Positions 52,863 through 60,966 of a DNA stretch of 64,000 nucleotides are shown here, one piece after another. The notes under the pieces were generated by a model that worked only from the letters and a program-made list of their open reading frames with translations, had not been told where the DNA came from and searched no databases. Each line of letters opens with the position of its first letter. The first letter of the stretch is position 1. The DNA comes from Prauserella salsuginis (GTDB taxonomy: Bacteria; Actinomycetota; Actinomycetes; Mycobacteriales; Pseudonocardiaceae): the NCBI RefSeq assembly GCF_024648885.1, contig NZ_JANBBF010000013.1:1-64000 (forward strand), in the 5' to 3' direction. The translations under genes and the position numbers were made by a program.

Positions 52863-54029
52863 TCAGCCCCGATGTAGCTGGTGCAGGCGTTCGACAGCCT
52901 CGTCGAGCACCTCGTCACGCTTGCTGAACGCGAACCGCAGCACGTGATTCCACTCGTCCGGGTGGTCGGTGAACACCTTGACGGGGACCGCCGCGACGCC
53001 CGCGAGCTCGGGGAGACGCCACGCGAGGTCCTCGGCGTCGGTGAAGCCGAGCGGCCGCACGTCGGCGCACACGAAGTACGTGCCGGCACTCGGCCACACC
53101 GCGAAGCCGGCCTCGGTGAGGCCCTTGGACAGTCGGTCGCGCTTGGCCGCCAGCGATGTCCGCAGCTGCTCGACCCAGCCGAGCTCGTGTTCGAGCGCGT
53201 ACGCGACGGCAGGCTGCAGCGGCCCACCGGAGACGAACGTGAGGAACTGCTTCGTGGTCTTCACCGCCGCGACCAGCTCCGCGGGTGCGCACACCCAGCC
53301 GATCTTCCAGCCGGTGCAGTTGAACGTCTTCCCCGCACTCGAGATCGACACGGTGCGTTCGCGCATCCCCGGCAGCGTCGCCAGCGGGGTGTGCTCGATG
53401 TCGTCGAACGTCAGGTGTTCGTACACCTCGTCCTGCACGGCGATCAGGTCGTTGTCGACGCACACCTCGGCGATGGCGGTCAGCTCGTCGTGGGTGAACA
53501 CGGTGCCGGTCGGGTTGTGCGGCGAGTTGACCAGGATCGCGCGGGTGTCTGGGGTGACGGCGGCGCGCAGGGCGTCGACGTCGAGTGCGAATCGCTCGCC
53601 GTCGGAGGCCAGCGGGACCGTGCGGCGCTGCGCGCCCGCCATGGCGATCGCGGCGGCGTACGAGTCGTAGTACGGCTCGATGGCGATCACCTCGTCGCCG
53701 CGGTCGGCCAGCGCGAGCAGGGATGCGGCGATCGCTTCGGTGGCGCCTGCCGTGACCAGGACCTCCGTGTCGGGGTCGTAGTGGAGGCCGTAACGCGTGC
53801 GGTGCTCGGCGACGGCCTTGCGCAGTTCGGGGCGTCCGGGCCCGGGCGGGTACTGGTTCGCACCGCCGTACAGCGCGTCCCTGGCGGCGTCGAGCATTCC
53901 GGTGGGCCCGTCGGTGTCGGGAAAGCCCTGGCCGAGGTTGACCGCGCCGGTGCGCGTGGCCAGTGCCGTCATCTCCGCGAAGACGGTCGACGTGAACGGT
54001 TGGAGGCGGGAAACGAGAGGTGGGCGCAC
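52863..54029 (-). CDS. dapC: PLP-dependent class I/II aminotransferase (DapC-like)
   Basis: 388 residues. AVNLGQGFPDTDGP, ILVNSPHNPTGTVFTHDEL, VQDEVYEHLTFDD and the PLP-lysine motif SSAGKTFNCTGWKIGW place it in the actinobacterial N-succinyldiaminopimelate aminotransferase / kynurenine-aminotransferase-like group (Rv0858c type). Probable role in lysine and peptidoglycan precursor synthesis; a methionine or kynurenine transaminase is the alternative. GTG 54029 starts 29 bp from the divergent DUF445 gene. Confidence 0.88.
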   Translation of the reverse strand: MRPPLVSRLQPFTSTVFAEMTALATRTGAVNLGQGFPDTDGPTGMLDAARDALYGGANQYPPGPGRPELRKAVAEHRTRYGLHYDPDTEVLVTAGATEAIAASLLALADRGDEVIAIEPYYDSYAAAIAMAGAQRRTVPLASDGERFALDVDALRAAVTPDTRAILVNSPHNPTGTVFTHDELTAIAEVCVDNDLIAVQDEVYEHLTFDDIEHTPLATLPGMRERTVSISSAGKTFNCTGWKIGWVCAPAELVAAVKTTKQFLTFVSGGPLQPAVAYALEHELGWVEQLRTSLAAKRDRLSKGLTEAGFAVWPSAGTYFVCADVRPLGFTDAEDLAWRLPELAGVAAVPVKVFTDHPDEWNHVLRFAFSKRDEVLDEAVERLHQLHRG

Positions 54030-54058
54030 GGGAATCGATCCTCACGGACAATGCGGGT

Positions 54059-55402
54059 GTGGAGCAACCGAGTGACGACGTGACTTCCGGCGCCGGGACG
54101 TCCGGGCCCCCGGTGTCGAGTGCCGCCGCCCCGGCACCGGCGCCGTCCGGTGGCCTCGCCGGCGACGAGGCCAAACGGCAGAGCCTGCGCCGGATGAAAC
54201 AGGTGGCGCTCGCGTTCCTGTTCGGCGCGGCGGTGGTGTTCCTGCTGGCCAGGTGGGCCGAGAGCGAGGGTTGGCCCGGATGGGTCGGCTACGTGCGCGC
54301 CGCGGCCGAGGCCGGCATGATCGGCGGCCTCGCCGACTGGTTCGCCGTCACCGCGTTGTTCCGGCATCCGCTGGGGATCCGGATCCCGCACACGGCGATC
54401 ATCCCCAACAAGAAGAACGTGCTGGGGGAGAGCCTCGGCGACTTCGTCGGGGCGAACTTCCTGTCCGAACCCGTCGTGCGGGACAAGCTTCGGCGCCTCG
54501 AGGTGTCGCGGCGTACGGGCGAGTGGCTTGCGGCGCCCGACAACGCCGAGCGGGTGACGGCGGAACTTTCGACCGTCGTGCGCGGCGCCGTGACGGTGCT
54601 GCGGGACGAGGACGTGCAGGTCGTGATGGAACAGGCCGTCGTCCGCCGCGTCGTCGACCGCGAGTGGGGTCCGCCGCTGGGCAAGCTCCTCGAACAGGTG
54701 CTGACCGACGGCGCGCACTACCGGTTCGTCGACCTGATGTGCGACCGCGCGTACGACTGGGTGCGCACCAACCACGCCACGGTGCTGCGGGTCGTGTCGG
54801 AACGGGCGCCGTCGTGGTCGCCGCGGTTCGTCGACGAGATGCTGGCCGACAAGGTGTACGGCGAGGTGCTGACGTTCGCCTGGGCCGTGAAGACCGACGT
54901 CAACCACCCGATGCGGCTGGCGCTCGACCGGTTCGCGAGCGAGTTCGCCCAGGACCTGCAGAAGGACCCGGAGACGATGGCGCGCGCGGACGCCGTGAAA
55001 CGTCAGCTCGTCGAACACCCCGAGGTGAAGAAGCTGATCGGCTCGGCGTGGGCGACCGCGAAGGACATGCTGCTCACCGCAGCCGAGGATCCGTCGAGTG
55101 AACTGCGAACGCGCGTACGGGAAGGGCTGCAGACGCTGGGCGGCCGGTTGCAGGCGGATGCGGAGCTGGCCAGGAAGGTCGACGGCTGGATCGAGGACGC
55201 CGCCGCACACGTCGTGCGGCACTACTCGCGGGAGATCACGACGATCATCACCGACACCGTCGAACGGTGGGACGCCGAGGAGACCTCGCGCAAGGTCGAG
55301 CTCCAGGTGGGCCGCGACCTGCAGTTCATCCGCATCAACGGCACGGTCGTCGGCGCGCTGGCGGGCCTGGTCATCTACACGGTCGGTGAGCTGCTGTTCT
55401 GA
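54059..55402 (+). CDS. DUF445 family membrane protein
   Basis: 447 residues. After a disordered Ala/Pro-rich N-terminus come TM1 (VALAFLFGAAVVFLLARWA), the DUF445 block AAAEAGMIGGLADWFAVTALFRHPLGIRIPHTAIIPNKK, a long helical region, and a C-terminal TM (INGTVVGALAGLVIYTVGELL). Function unknown. GTG 54059 is used since the upstream GTG at 54020 would overlap the divergent aminotransferase. GACAAT at 54047-54052 could be the -10 of a leaderless start. Confidence 0.87.
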   Translation: MEQPSDDVTSGAGTSGPPVSSAAAPAPAPSGGLAGDEAKRQSLRRMKQVALAFLFGAAVVFLLARWAESEGWPGWVGYVRAAAEAGMIGGLADWFAVTALFRHPLGIRIPHTAIIPNKKNVLGESLGDFVGANFLSEPVVRDKLRRLEVSRRTGEWLAAPDNAERVTAELSTVVRGAVTVLRDEDVQVVMEQAVVRRVVDREWGPPLGKLLEQVLTDGAHYRFVDLMCDRAYDWVRTNHATVLRVVSERAPSWSPRFVDEMLADKVYGEVLTFAWAVKTDVNHPMRLALDRFASEFAQDLQKDPETMARADAVKRQLVEHPEVKKLIGSAWATAKDMLLTAAEDPSSELRTRVREGLQTLGGRLQADAELARKVDGWIEDAAAHVVRHYSREITTIITDTVERWDAEETSRKVELQVGRDLQFIRINGTVVGALAGLVIYTVGELLF

Positions 55403-55407
55403 TTCCC

Positions 55408-55500
55408 GTGCTGGTGCTGGTGCTGGTGCTGGTGCTGGTGCTGGTGCTGGTGCTGGTGCTGGTGCTGGTGCTGGTGCTGGTGCTGGTGCTGGTGCTGGTG
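55408..55500 (+). repeat. (GTGCTG)15.5 hexanucleotide microsatellite
   Basis: 93 bp of uninterrupted, perfect GTGCTG units starting six bases after the DUF445 stop. It lies in the 387-bp convergent gap 55403-55789, which otherwise contains only GC-rich sequence and the DnaA boxes. An open frame over it would encode poly(Val-Leu), which I do not regard as a gene. Confidence 0.97.
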
Positions 55501-55732
55501 CGGGGCAGGGCGGGCTACCCCGTCGACCTGGAGCCCCGCGCCGGCCTCGATTCGTCGTGTGGGCGTGGGCGTGGGCGGGCTCCGGTGGACGCTCGGTCGC
55601 TCCATGCCCGGTCGGCCCATGCTCGGTCGCCCCGGGTGCCCTGCCGCCGGTCGCGGTGCGTGACCGTGTGGCTGCAGCCGGGCTTGGTCCGATCCACTCG
55701 TAGTGTGGTCCAGGCCACCCGAGAGGGGGAGG

Positions 55733-55772
55733 TTATCCACAGTGGGTGGGGTTATCCACGTAGTTATCCACA
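55733..55772 (+). other. cluster of three DnaA boxes
   Basis: TTATCCACA (55733-55741), TTATCCACG (55752-55760) and TTATCCACA (55764-55772), all in the same orientation. Two are perfect consensus boxes and one differs at the last base. They sit 18 bp beyond the stop of the CGNR gene. No dnaA, dnaN or gyr gene is near, so this is not the origin; a DnaA titration or reactivation locus is possible. Confidence 0.85.
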
Positions 55773-55789
55773 GGTCCGGTGGGTTGTGG

Positions 55790-56314
55790 TCAACCGGCTG
55801 TGGAGTCCTCGCCGGGTGCTGAGCCGGTGCGCTTGCGGAACGTGCGCGCCTTGACGCGATTGCCGCACACCTGCATCGAACACCACGTGCGCGAACGGTT
55901 GCGGGACTCGTCGTAGAACGCCCACAGGCAGTCGTCGGCAGGGCAGATCTTGATGCGGCGCCAGTCGCCGAGTACGGCCAGCCGCATCGCCGCGGTGAAC
56001 ACGGCCGAGACGGCGTCGTCGGCGATCAGCTGCGGGTCGGCAGTGGGGGAGAGCCGGAACGCGACGTCGACGGGTATTCGCAGCTCGCGCGCGGTGTGCG
56101 AGGTATCGGTCCCGGCGACCGGATCACTTGCCGGCTCGCCCGCGGCCTCGCGGAGGACCCGGCGGGCGCGGAACGCGTCGTCGATCGAGCCCGGCGTCAA
56201 CTCGCGCGCGTGGGTCCACGCGTGCCACTCGGTGACGGAGCGCAGCACGTCGACGTCCTTCTCGACGTCGACGGTGTTGAGGAAGTCCAGCACCAGCCTC
56301 ACGTCCGCGTCCAC
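55790..56314 (-). CDS. CGNR zinc-finger (ABATE-domain) stress protein
   Basis: 174 residues: N-terminal ABATE-like region (LVLDFLNTVDVEKDVDVL) and a C-terminal CGNR zinc finger, KICPADDCLWAFYDESRNRSRTWCSMQVCGNRVKAR with four Cys. These proteins are putative stress-induced transcription regulators. GTG 56314 is favoured because TACACT at 56326-56321 on the coding strand predicts a leaderless start; the frame runs up to 56368. Confidence 0.88.
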   Translation of the reverse strand: MDADVRLVLDFLNTVDVEKDVDVLRSVTEWHAWTHARELTPGSIDDAFRARRVLREAAGEPASDPVAGTDTSHTARELRIPVDVAFRLSPTADPQLIADDAVSAVFTAAMRLAVLGDWRRIKICPADDCLWAFYDESRNRSRTWCSMQVCGNRVKARTFRKRTGSAPGEDSTAG

Positions 56315-56507
56315 GTCACCAGTGTATTGGAAACAGTGGTTGCGTCCGGTTTTCGTAACCGGCATCATGTGTTCATTGGTTATGACGGTGTCGGCCTGGT
56401 GGTGGGGGCGGCGTGTTGTGCTGCTGTGACCAAGCTGTGGAGCTGTGACCGGGCTGTGCCGCTGTGACGCCGTTCCGTCGGGTGAATCGAGCGCAAGGAG
56501 GCGCTGA

Positions 56508-56873
56508 ATGAGTACATCGGTGACGTTGGGCTGTGTCGCCCTGGACTGCCCGGAGCCGTATCGGCTCGCGGACTTCTACGGGAAGCTCCTCGGCTGGGAG
56601 CTCGACCCCGACTCGGACGACGAGTGGGTGACGCTCGTGAACCCTGACGGCGGGGCGGACATCAGTTTCCAGCGCGACCCCGACTATCGGCCGTCGACGT
56701 GGCCGTCGAACGAGCGGCCGCAGATGCTGCACCTCGACTTCACGGTCGGCGATCTCGACGCCGAACACCAGCGGACGCTGGATCTCGGTGCGCGGCTGCT
56801 CGACGACAAGCCCGAGACCTTCCGCGTCTACGCCGACCCGGACGGCCACCCGTTCTGCCTCTGCGCCTGTTGA
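56508..56873 (+). CDS. VOC-family (glyoxalase-like) protein
   Basis: 121 residues: TLGCVALDCPEPYRLADFYGKLLGWELD, FQRDPDYRPSTWP, QMLHLDFTVGDLDAEHQRTLDLGARLLD and VYADPDGHPFCLC. This is the beta-alpha-beta-beta-beta VOC pattern with His/Glu-type metal positions partly kept. Substrate unknown. AAGGAGG precedes ATG 56508. The region just upstream (56401-56470) is rich in CTGTG repeats related to those at 19633. Confidence 0.88.
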   Translation: MSTSVTLGCVALDCPEPYRLADFYGKLLGWELDPDSDDEWVTLVNPDGGADISFQRDPDYRPSTWPSNERPQMLHLDFTVGDLDAEHQRTLDLGARLLDDKPETFRVYADPDGHPFCLCAC

Positions 56874-56904
56874 GGCCCGTCTGCTGAGGCCCGTCTGTGA
56901 GGTT

Positions 56905-57387
56905 TCAGTCCAGCTTGAGCGGGTCGTGGAACGGATCCGTGTCGTCGTCACGCCGGCCGCGGTGCGTGTCCGAACGCGGTTCGGCGGGAGCGGATCCGCT
57001 GCTCGGCGCGAAGGCTGCCTGGGGGCCGAGGATGCGGGCGATGCCGACGTCCTGGCCGACGTGCCGGTGCACGAGGTCGACGTGCTTCTCGGTGGCCTGC
57101 CGGATCGCCTGAGCGATCGTCGCGTTGATCGACGACGCCAGGGATGACGCGTTGGTGTTACTCAGCGCGTTGTCCGACAGTTCCACGGACTGCACGATGC
57201 CGCCGGCCCCGGCTGTCACGGTCACCGTGCCGTCGGGGGAGGTCGCCGTGGCTCGTAGAGAATGGAGCTGTGTTCTCGCCTCGTCCAGAGTCGACAGCAG
57301 CTCGTCGAACTCGGCCTGCTTGTTGCGGGCCTGTCGTACCTGGGCGCGTGCCTGTTCGATGAGCTGTTCACTGGTCGGTTCCGTCAT
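56905..57387 (-). CDS. YbaB/EbfC-family nucleoid-associated protein
   Basis: 160 residues: helix EQLIEQARAQVRQARNKQAEFDELLSTLDEARTQLHSL, beta part TATSPDGTVTVTAGAGGIVQSVELSDNAL, helix SINATIAQAIRQATEKHVDLVHRHV, then a charged tail. The ESX/EspC-linked version of YbaB in actinobacteria looks like this. It shares the strand and order with the membrane protein and the EspC-like remnant upstream. Confidence 0.85.
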   Translation of the reverse strand: MTEPTSEQLIEQARAQVRQARNKQAEFDELLSTLDEARTQLHSLRATATSPDGTVTVTAGAGGIVQSVELSDNALSNTNASSLASSINATIAQAIRQATEKHVDLVHRHVGQDVGIARILGPQAAFAPSSGSAPAEPRSDTHRGRRDDDTDPFHDPLKLD

Positions 57388-57448
57388 CGAACCCCTCGTC
57401 GCTCCTGGTGCGGTGATCAGTGGTGGCGGGTCTTCGGCGGTTGTCGTT

Positions 57449-58135
57449 CTAACCCGCCTGGTACGGAGCAGGTGCCGGTTCCGCGCTGTCGGCACGGTCG
57501 CGGCGTTCGAAGGTCAGCCTGACGAGATTGCGGTCCCCACCCCACAACGCGAAGCTGCGGTAGTAGCTCTTCAGCGTGTAGCCGAGCTCCCAGGCGACCG
57601 CGCAGTAGAGATCTCTGCTGGGCAATCGGTACGACAACGCGTAGATCCGCACCTTCTTCCGCCCGTCGAACTCGCGGATCAGCGCGGAGACCAGGTGATC
57701 GAGGGTCGGCCCGGGGCGGCGGAACTTGAGCACGAACGCGGCCGTCCATGCCGGAAGTAGCAGCGCACCGACTGCAACGAGCCCCAACAGCACACCTGGT
57801 TCGCCGGTCGTAGCCCCTAGGCTCAGGGCCAGCATCCTCAGCAACGGCACCATGGGTATGGCGGCTGCTATGCAGCGCCGTCGATGGGACCGGAACGGCT
57901 TCTGGTACGGCACGCATGTGTCCTGGATGGACCGGATCGGAACGCGGCTGATCAACATGAGAAACGGCCCGGGTGGCAAGCCGAGTGCGCGGACGACCGA
58001 CGCACCGAACTGCCGCGCGACGGTGTCGACGTGCTGCGGACTGGGTGTGACCTCTTCGGTCCGCAGCCACGTGAACGGCTTGTCCCGCAGGGCGAACGCG
58101 ACCGTGTCCTGCAACGAATCGTGTGCCGTGACCAT
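57449..58135 (-). CDS. two-helix membrane protein of unknown function
   Basis: 228 residues. TM segments near AAAIPMVPLLRMLALSLGA and GVLLGLVAVGALLLPAWTAAFVL split an N-terminal domain (about 100 residues) from a C-terminal soluble domain (DHLVSALIREFDGRKKVRIYALSYRLPSRDLYCAVAWELGYTL). ATG 58135 chosen on the conserved-looking MVTAHDSLQDTV start; the frame is open to 58273. Probably in one unit with the YbaB gene and the EspC-like gene. Confidence 0.7.
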   Translation of the reverse strand: MVTAHDSLQDTVAFALRDKPFTWLRTEEVTPSPQHVDTVARQFGASVVRALGLPPGPFLMLISRVPIRSIQDTCVPYQKPFRSHRRRCIAAAIPMVPLLRMLALSLGATTGEPGVLLGLVAVGALLLPAWTAAFVLKFRRPGPTLDHLVSALIREFDGRKKVRIYALSYRLPSRDLYCAVAWELGYTLKSYYRSFALWGGDRNLVRLTFERRDRADSAEPAPAPYQAG

Positions 58136-58184
58136 CAACTCGATCCTGTCGTGGCCTGCTGTGACGTCGTCGTGGCCGGTTGTG

Positions 58185-58362
58185 TCATCGCGACCGCTCG
58201 GCCTGCAGGTCGAAACGGAGACTGTCGGCGATCCGGCGGGTCTGCGCGGCGACCAACGGCCACGCGGCCTCACTGACGGTCGCGGACCTGTTCGGCGCCG
58301 TCCTCGAGTGTCCTGATCAGTGTGCCCAGCTCGGCGATGTTGACGGCGTAACCGTCACTCAT
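58185..58362 (-). pseudogene. truncated/frameshifted EspC-like ESX-associated gene
   Basis: From ATG 58362, behind a strong GAGGAGGGGGAC site, the reading MSDGYAVNIAELGTLIRTLEDG... matches the start of EspC/ESX-associated proteins but stops after 30 residues (TGA 58270-58272). In the next frame, VSEAAWPLVAAQTRRIADSLRFDLQAERSR runs on to a stop at 58185. The usual product is near 100 residues, so an internal deletion plus frameshift is likely. Confidence 0.6.
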
Positions 58363-58503
58363 GTCCCCCTCCTCGTATCCCCGCGCGGTGCGCGCTCCCC
58401 CGGGATGGCGGTCGGGACCGTAACACCTGACCTGCGGAGGAAGGCGCAGATGAGGCGGGGCCACCCGGATCGGTCACGAGTGTTCGGCGTCACACGCGAA
58501 GGG

Positions 58504-58522
58504 TGCAAGCAGGGTGCTTGCA
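58504..58522. promoter_or_regulatory. perfect palindrome upstream of the XRE/hbhA operon
   Basis: TGCAAGCA-GGG-TGCTTGCA (58504-58522), 51 bp before the XRE start. A candidate operator for autoregulation by the XRE protein. Confidence 0.6.
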
Positions 58523-58573
58523 ATAGCTAGCACTCGTGGTTACCGTGGAAAACGTCGTAGGGAGGTGGCAGGC

Positions 58574-59071
58574 GTGACGGGGAAGTCGGACGGTGCCGAG
58601 CATCGTGACGACGATGTCGACGGCGACCGCGACGGCCGACCCGGCGCCGGTACGGATGAGGATGCGACCGGACCGATGGACAAGATGGCCGACCTCGGCC
58701 GGGACATCGGGTCGTACATCCGCCAACAACGCAGCAGCGCCAAGATCTCCCTGCGGCAGCTGTCCAAACTGGCCGGTGTTTCCAACCCGTATCTGAGCCA
58801 GATCGAACGCGGGGTCCGCAAGCCCAGCGCGGAGATCCTGCAGCAGATCGCCAAAGGGTTGCGAATCTCGGCGGAGGCGCTCTACGTGCAGGCCGGAATT
58901 CTCGACGACCTGCCGGAAGGGGGCCCGGTGCTCGACGCGATCCGCGCCGATACCGAGCTGTCCGAGCGCCAGAAGACGGTTCTGCTCGACGTCTACGAGT
59001 CGTTCCGCAGGCAGAACCGCGAAGAGAGCACGCCCGGAACCGAACCCGAACAGCCGCACGCCGAGGAGTGA
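58574..59071 (+). CDS. XRE-family transcriptional regulator (Rv0474-like)
   Basis: 165 residues: an acidic disordered N-terminus, then an HTH_3 domain (about 40-95) with ISLRQLSKLAGVSNPYLSQIERGVRKPS, followed by EILQQIAKGLRISAEALYVQAGIL and a short acidic tail. Gene order with hbhA and DUF2516 equals Rv0474-Rv0475-Rv0476 of M. tuberculosis. GTG 58574 follows GGAGGT; ATG 58676 is an alternative giving a shorter protein. Confidence 0.9.
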   Translation: MTGKSDGAEHRDDDVDGDRDGRPGAGTDEDATGPMDKMADLGRDIGSYIRQQRSSAKISLRQLSKLAGVSNPYLSQIERGVRKPSAEILQQIAKGLRISAEALYVQAGILDDLPEGGPVLDAIRADTELSERQKTVLLDVYESFRRQNREESTPGTEPEQPHAEE

Positions 59072-59077
59072 GCCGAC

Positions 59078-59824
59078 ATGGCTACCGAGACCGCCAAGAC
59101 CGAATCCGCCAAGACCGAGAACGACGGCGCCAAGACCCCCGTCGACCAGCTCAAGACCCCGCTGCTCGCCGCCCTGGGCGCAGGCAACCTCGCGAGCCAC
59201 GCCGTGAACGACGCGCTGGCCAAGGCCAAGGAGCGTTACACCGACGGCGGCGACGTCGTCCGCAAGAGCGTCGAGGACGCCAAGAAGGGCTTCGAGGACG
59301 CGAAGAAGAACCTCGAGGAGCTGCCGTCTGAGCTCGAGGGGCTCCGCGACAAGCTCGACCCGGCCGAGCTGCGCAAGCTGCTCGACGAGTACACCGACGC
59401 CGCGCTGAAGCTGTACCACCGGCTGGCCGAGTCCGGTGAGGAGGCCTGGGACAAGCTGCTCGCGCAGCCGCAGGTCAGGAAGGCCACCGACCAGCTCGGC
59501 GAGACGTTCCAGACCGTGCAGGTGCGTGTCGACGGTGCCACGGCCGACGTGCGCAAGGGCATCGACGGCGTCGTCTCGAAGGTGACGTCCACGGTGCGCG
59601 GCGCGGGCGAGGACGCCGGTGAGGTCGTCGAGGCGACCGCGGAGAAGATCTCCGACGCCGCAGAGAAGGCCGAGGCGAGCGTCGATGAGGCCACCACGCC
59701 CGCCAAGCCGAAGACCACCACCAAGTCGTCGACCACGTCGAGCGCGAAATCGACCACCACGCGCCGCACCACGAGCGCCGCGAAGAAGTCGACGGGCTCC
59801 ACCGGTTCGAAGAGCGACAACTGA
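59078..59824 (+). CDS. hbhA: heparin-binding hemagglutinin-like protein
   Basis: 248 residues. After a short N-terminus comes a predicted long helical/coiled-coil region (about 25-205: NLASHAVNDALAKAKERY, SVEDAKKGFEDAKKNLEELP). The end is a Lys/Thr/Ser/Ala-rich tail with TTTKSSTTSSAKSTTTRR. Mycobacterial HbhA binds heparan sulfate and lipid through such a tail; here a role in membrane or cell-pole organisation is more likely. Starts 6 bp after the XRE gene. Confidence 0.88.
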   Translation: MATETAKTESAKTENDGAKTPVDQLKTPLLAALGAGNLASHAVNDALAKAKERYTDGGDVVRKSVEDAKKGFEDAKKNLEELPSELEGLRDKLDPAELRKLLDEYTDAALKLYHRLAESGEEAWDKLLAQPQVRKATDQLGETFQTVQVRVDGATADVRKGIDGVVSKVTSTVRGAGEDAGEVVEATAEKISDAAEKAEASVDEATTPAKPKTTTKSSTTSSAKSTTTRRTTSAAKKSTGSTGSKSDN

Positions 59825-59834
59825 GCTGACCGTC

Positions 59835-59880
59835 CACACCTCGGGCTCCGGTTGTTACCGCAACCGGAGCCCGAAGTGTG
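59835..59880 (+). terminator. very strong hairpin terminator after hbhA
   Basis: TCGGGCTCCGGTTG (59841-59854) pairs perfectly with 59861-59874 around a 6-base loop. Beyond one C/A mismatch, CACAC (59835-59839) pairs with GTGTG (59876-59880). Confidence 0.85.
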
Positions 59881-59907
59881 TTCGGCGTCTGACGTACGCT
59901 GAGTGGC

Positions 59908-60204
59908 GTGCCGTATCTCGCGTACTGGATCGTGTTCGCCATCGACTGGGCAGGCACTCTCGTCGGCCTGGTCGCCTTCGTACACGCGCTGACCCAGCGC
60001 TCCGACGCCTACACCGCAGCCGACCGGCACACGAAGCCGATGTGGCTGGGCATCACGGGTGGTGCGACGCTCGCGATGCTGCTGTTCAACTTCTACGGCG
60101 CCGGGCTGATCTTCTGGCTGGCCGGCATCGTGGCTGCGCTCGTCTACATCGTCGACGTGCGCCCCAAGCTGATCGAGGTCCAGCGCGGCGGTTCCTCCTG
60201 GTGA
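59908..60204 (+). CDS. DUF2516 membrane protein (Rv0476-like)
   Basis: 98 residues with three hydrophobic stretches: LAYWIVFAIDWAGTLVGLVAFVHAL, MWLGITGGATLAMLLFN and GLIFWLAGIVAALVYIVDVRP, ending KLIEVQRGGSSW. The position after hbhA matches mycobacteria. GTG 59908 is probably leaderless (TACGCT at 59895-59900). Confidence 0.88.
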   Translation: MPYLAYWIVFAIDWAGTLVGLVAFVHALTQRSDAYTAADRHTKPMWLGITGGATLAMLLFNFYGAGLIFWLAGIVAALVYIVDVRPKLIEVQRGGSSW

Positions 60205-60370
60205 CGCGCTGATCCTCGGCCCGGCGACACTCCGGGCACGCGTCCTGTCATCCCGAGCGTCGTCCCGTGACCCGGGCGCCGACCCGGTGATGTCCCGGTG
60301 CCGACCCGGTGGTGCTCGGCGCGTCGATGCGCCGCGACTCGATGCTGACGGGGTGACCTACGGTGGCGAT

Positions 60371-60910
60371 GTGAACGACTGGAACATCGCGGGGACGCTC
60401 ACCGTGCAGTCGGCCGTCGAGCGTCCCGACCTCATGGCCGAACCGGTCGCGGGCGCGCTCGACTCCGTCAAGGCGCCGGTCGGCGTCGCCGAGATCGATC
60501 CGGAGCTGGCCGACACCGCCGCGTTCTGCGAGGCGTATTCGTCGCCGCTCGAAGCGTCGGCCAACTGCGTCGTCGTCGCAGGTAAACGTGCTGGCGAGGT
60601 GCGCTACGCCGCCGCGCTCATACTCGCGACGACCCGCGCCGACGTCAACAACGTCATTCGCAAGCGCATGGACGTGCGCAAGGTGTCGTTCGCCCCGATG
60701 GAAGAGGCTGTCGAGCTGACCAACATGGCCTACGGCGGCATCACGCCGATCGGCCTGCCTTCGGACTGGCCGGTCCTCGTCGACGCCGCGGTCGCCCGTG
60801 CGCCGGAACTCATCGTGGGCAGCGGCATCCGCGGCAGCAAACTGCTCGTCACCGGGTCGGCACTCGCCGCGTTGCCGGGAGCCGAGGTCATCGAGGAGCT
60901 CGCCAAGTAG
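60371..60910 (+). CDS. YbaK/EbsC-family aminoacyl-tRNA deacylase
   Basis: 179 residues: CVVVAGKRAGEVRYAAALILATTRADVNNVIRKRMDVRKVSFAPMEEAVELTNMAYGGITPIGLP carries the YbaK hydrolase core with its conserved Lys and GG loop. It would clear mischarged tRNAs (Cys-tRNA-Pro type). GTG 60371 has TACGGT at 60359-60364, again consistent with a leaderless start; the frame is open to 60287. Confidence 0.88.
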   Translation: MNDWNIAGTLTVQSAVERPDLMAEPVAGALDSVKAPVGVAEIDPELADTAAFCEAYSSPLEASANCVVVAGKRAGEVRYAAALILATTRADVNNVIRKRMDVRKVSFAPMEEAVELTNMAYGGITPIGLPSDWPVLVDAAVARAPELIVGSGIRGSKLLVTGSALAALPGAEVIEELAK

Positions 60911-60966
60911 AACCGGGTCAGCGCCCGGCCGGACGCGACCCGCCACACGATCAACAGGGAGAGCAC

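Noticed and set aside
55733-55772. Chromosomal origin oriC
   Set aside because: Only three boxes and no dnaA, dnaN, recF, gyrB or rpmH nearby; actinobacterial oriC carries many boxes between dnaA and dnaN.
55408-55854. Open frame starting in the hexanucleotide tract
   Set aside because: It would encode (Val-Leu)n followed by Arg-rich sequence across the DnaA boxes and the end of the CGNR gene; no ribosome site and no natural composition.
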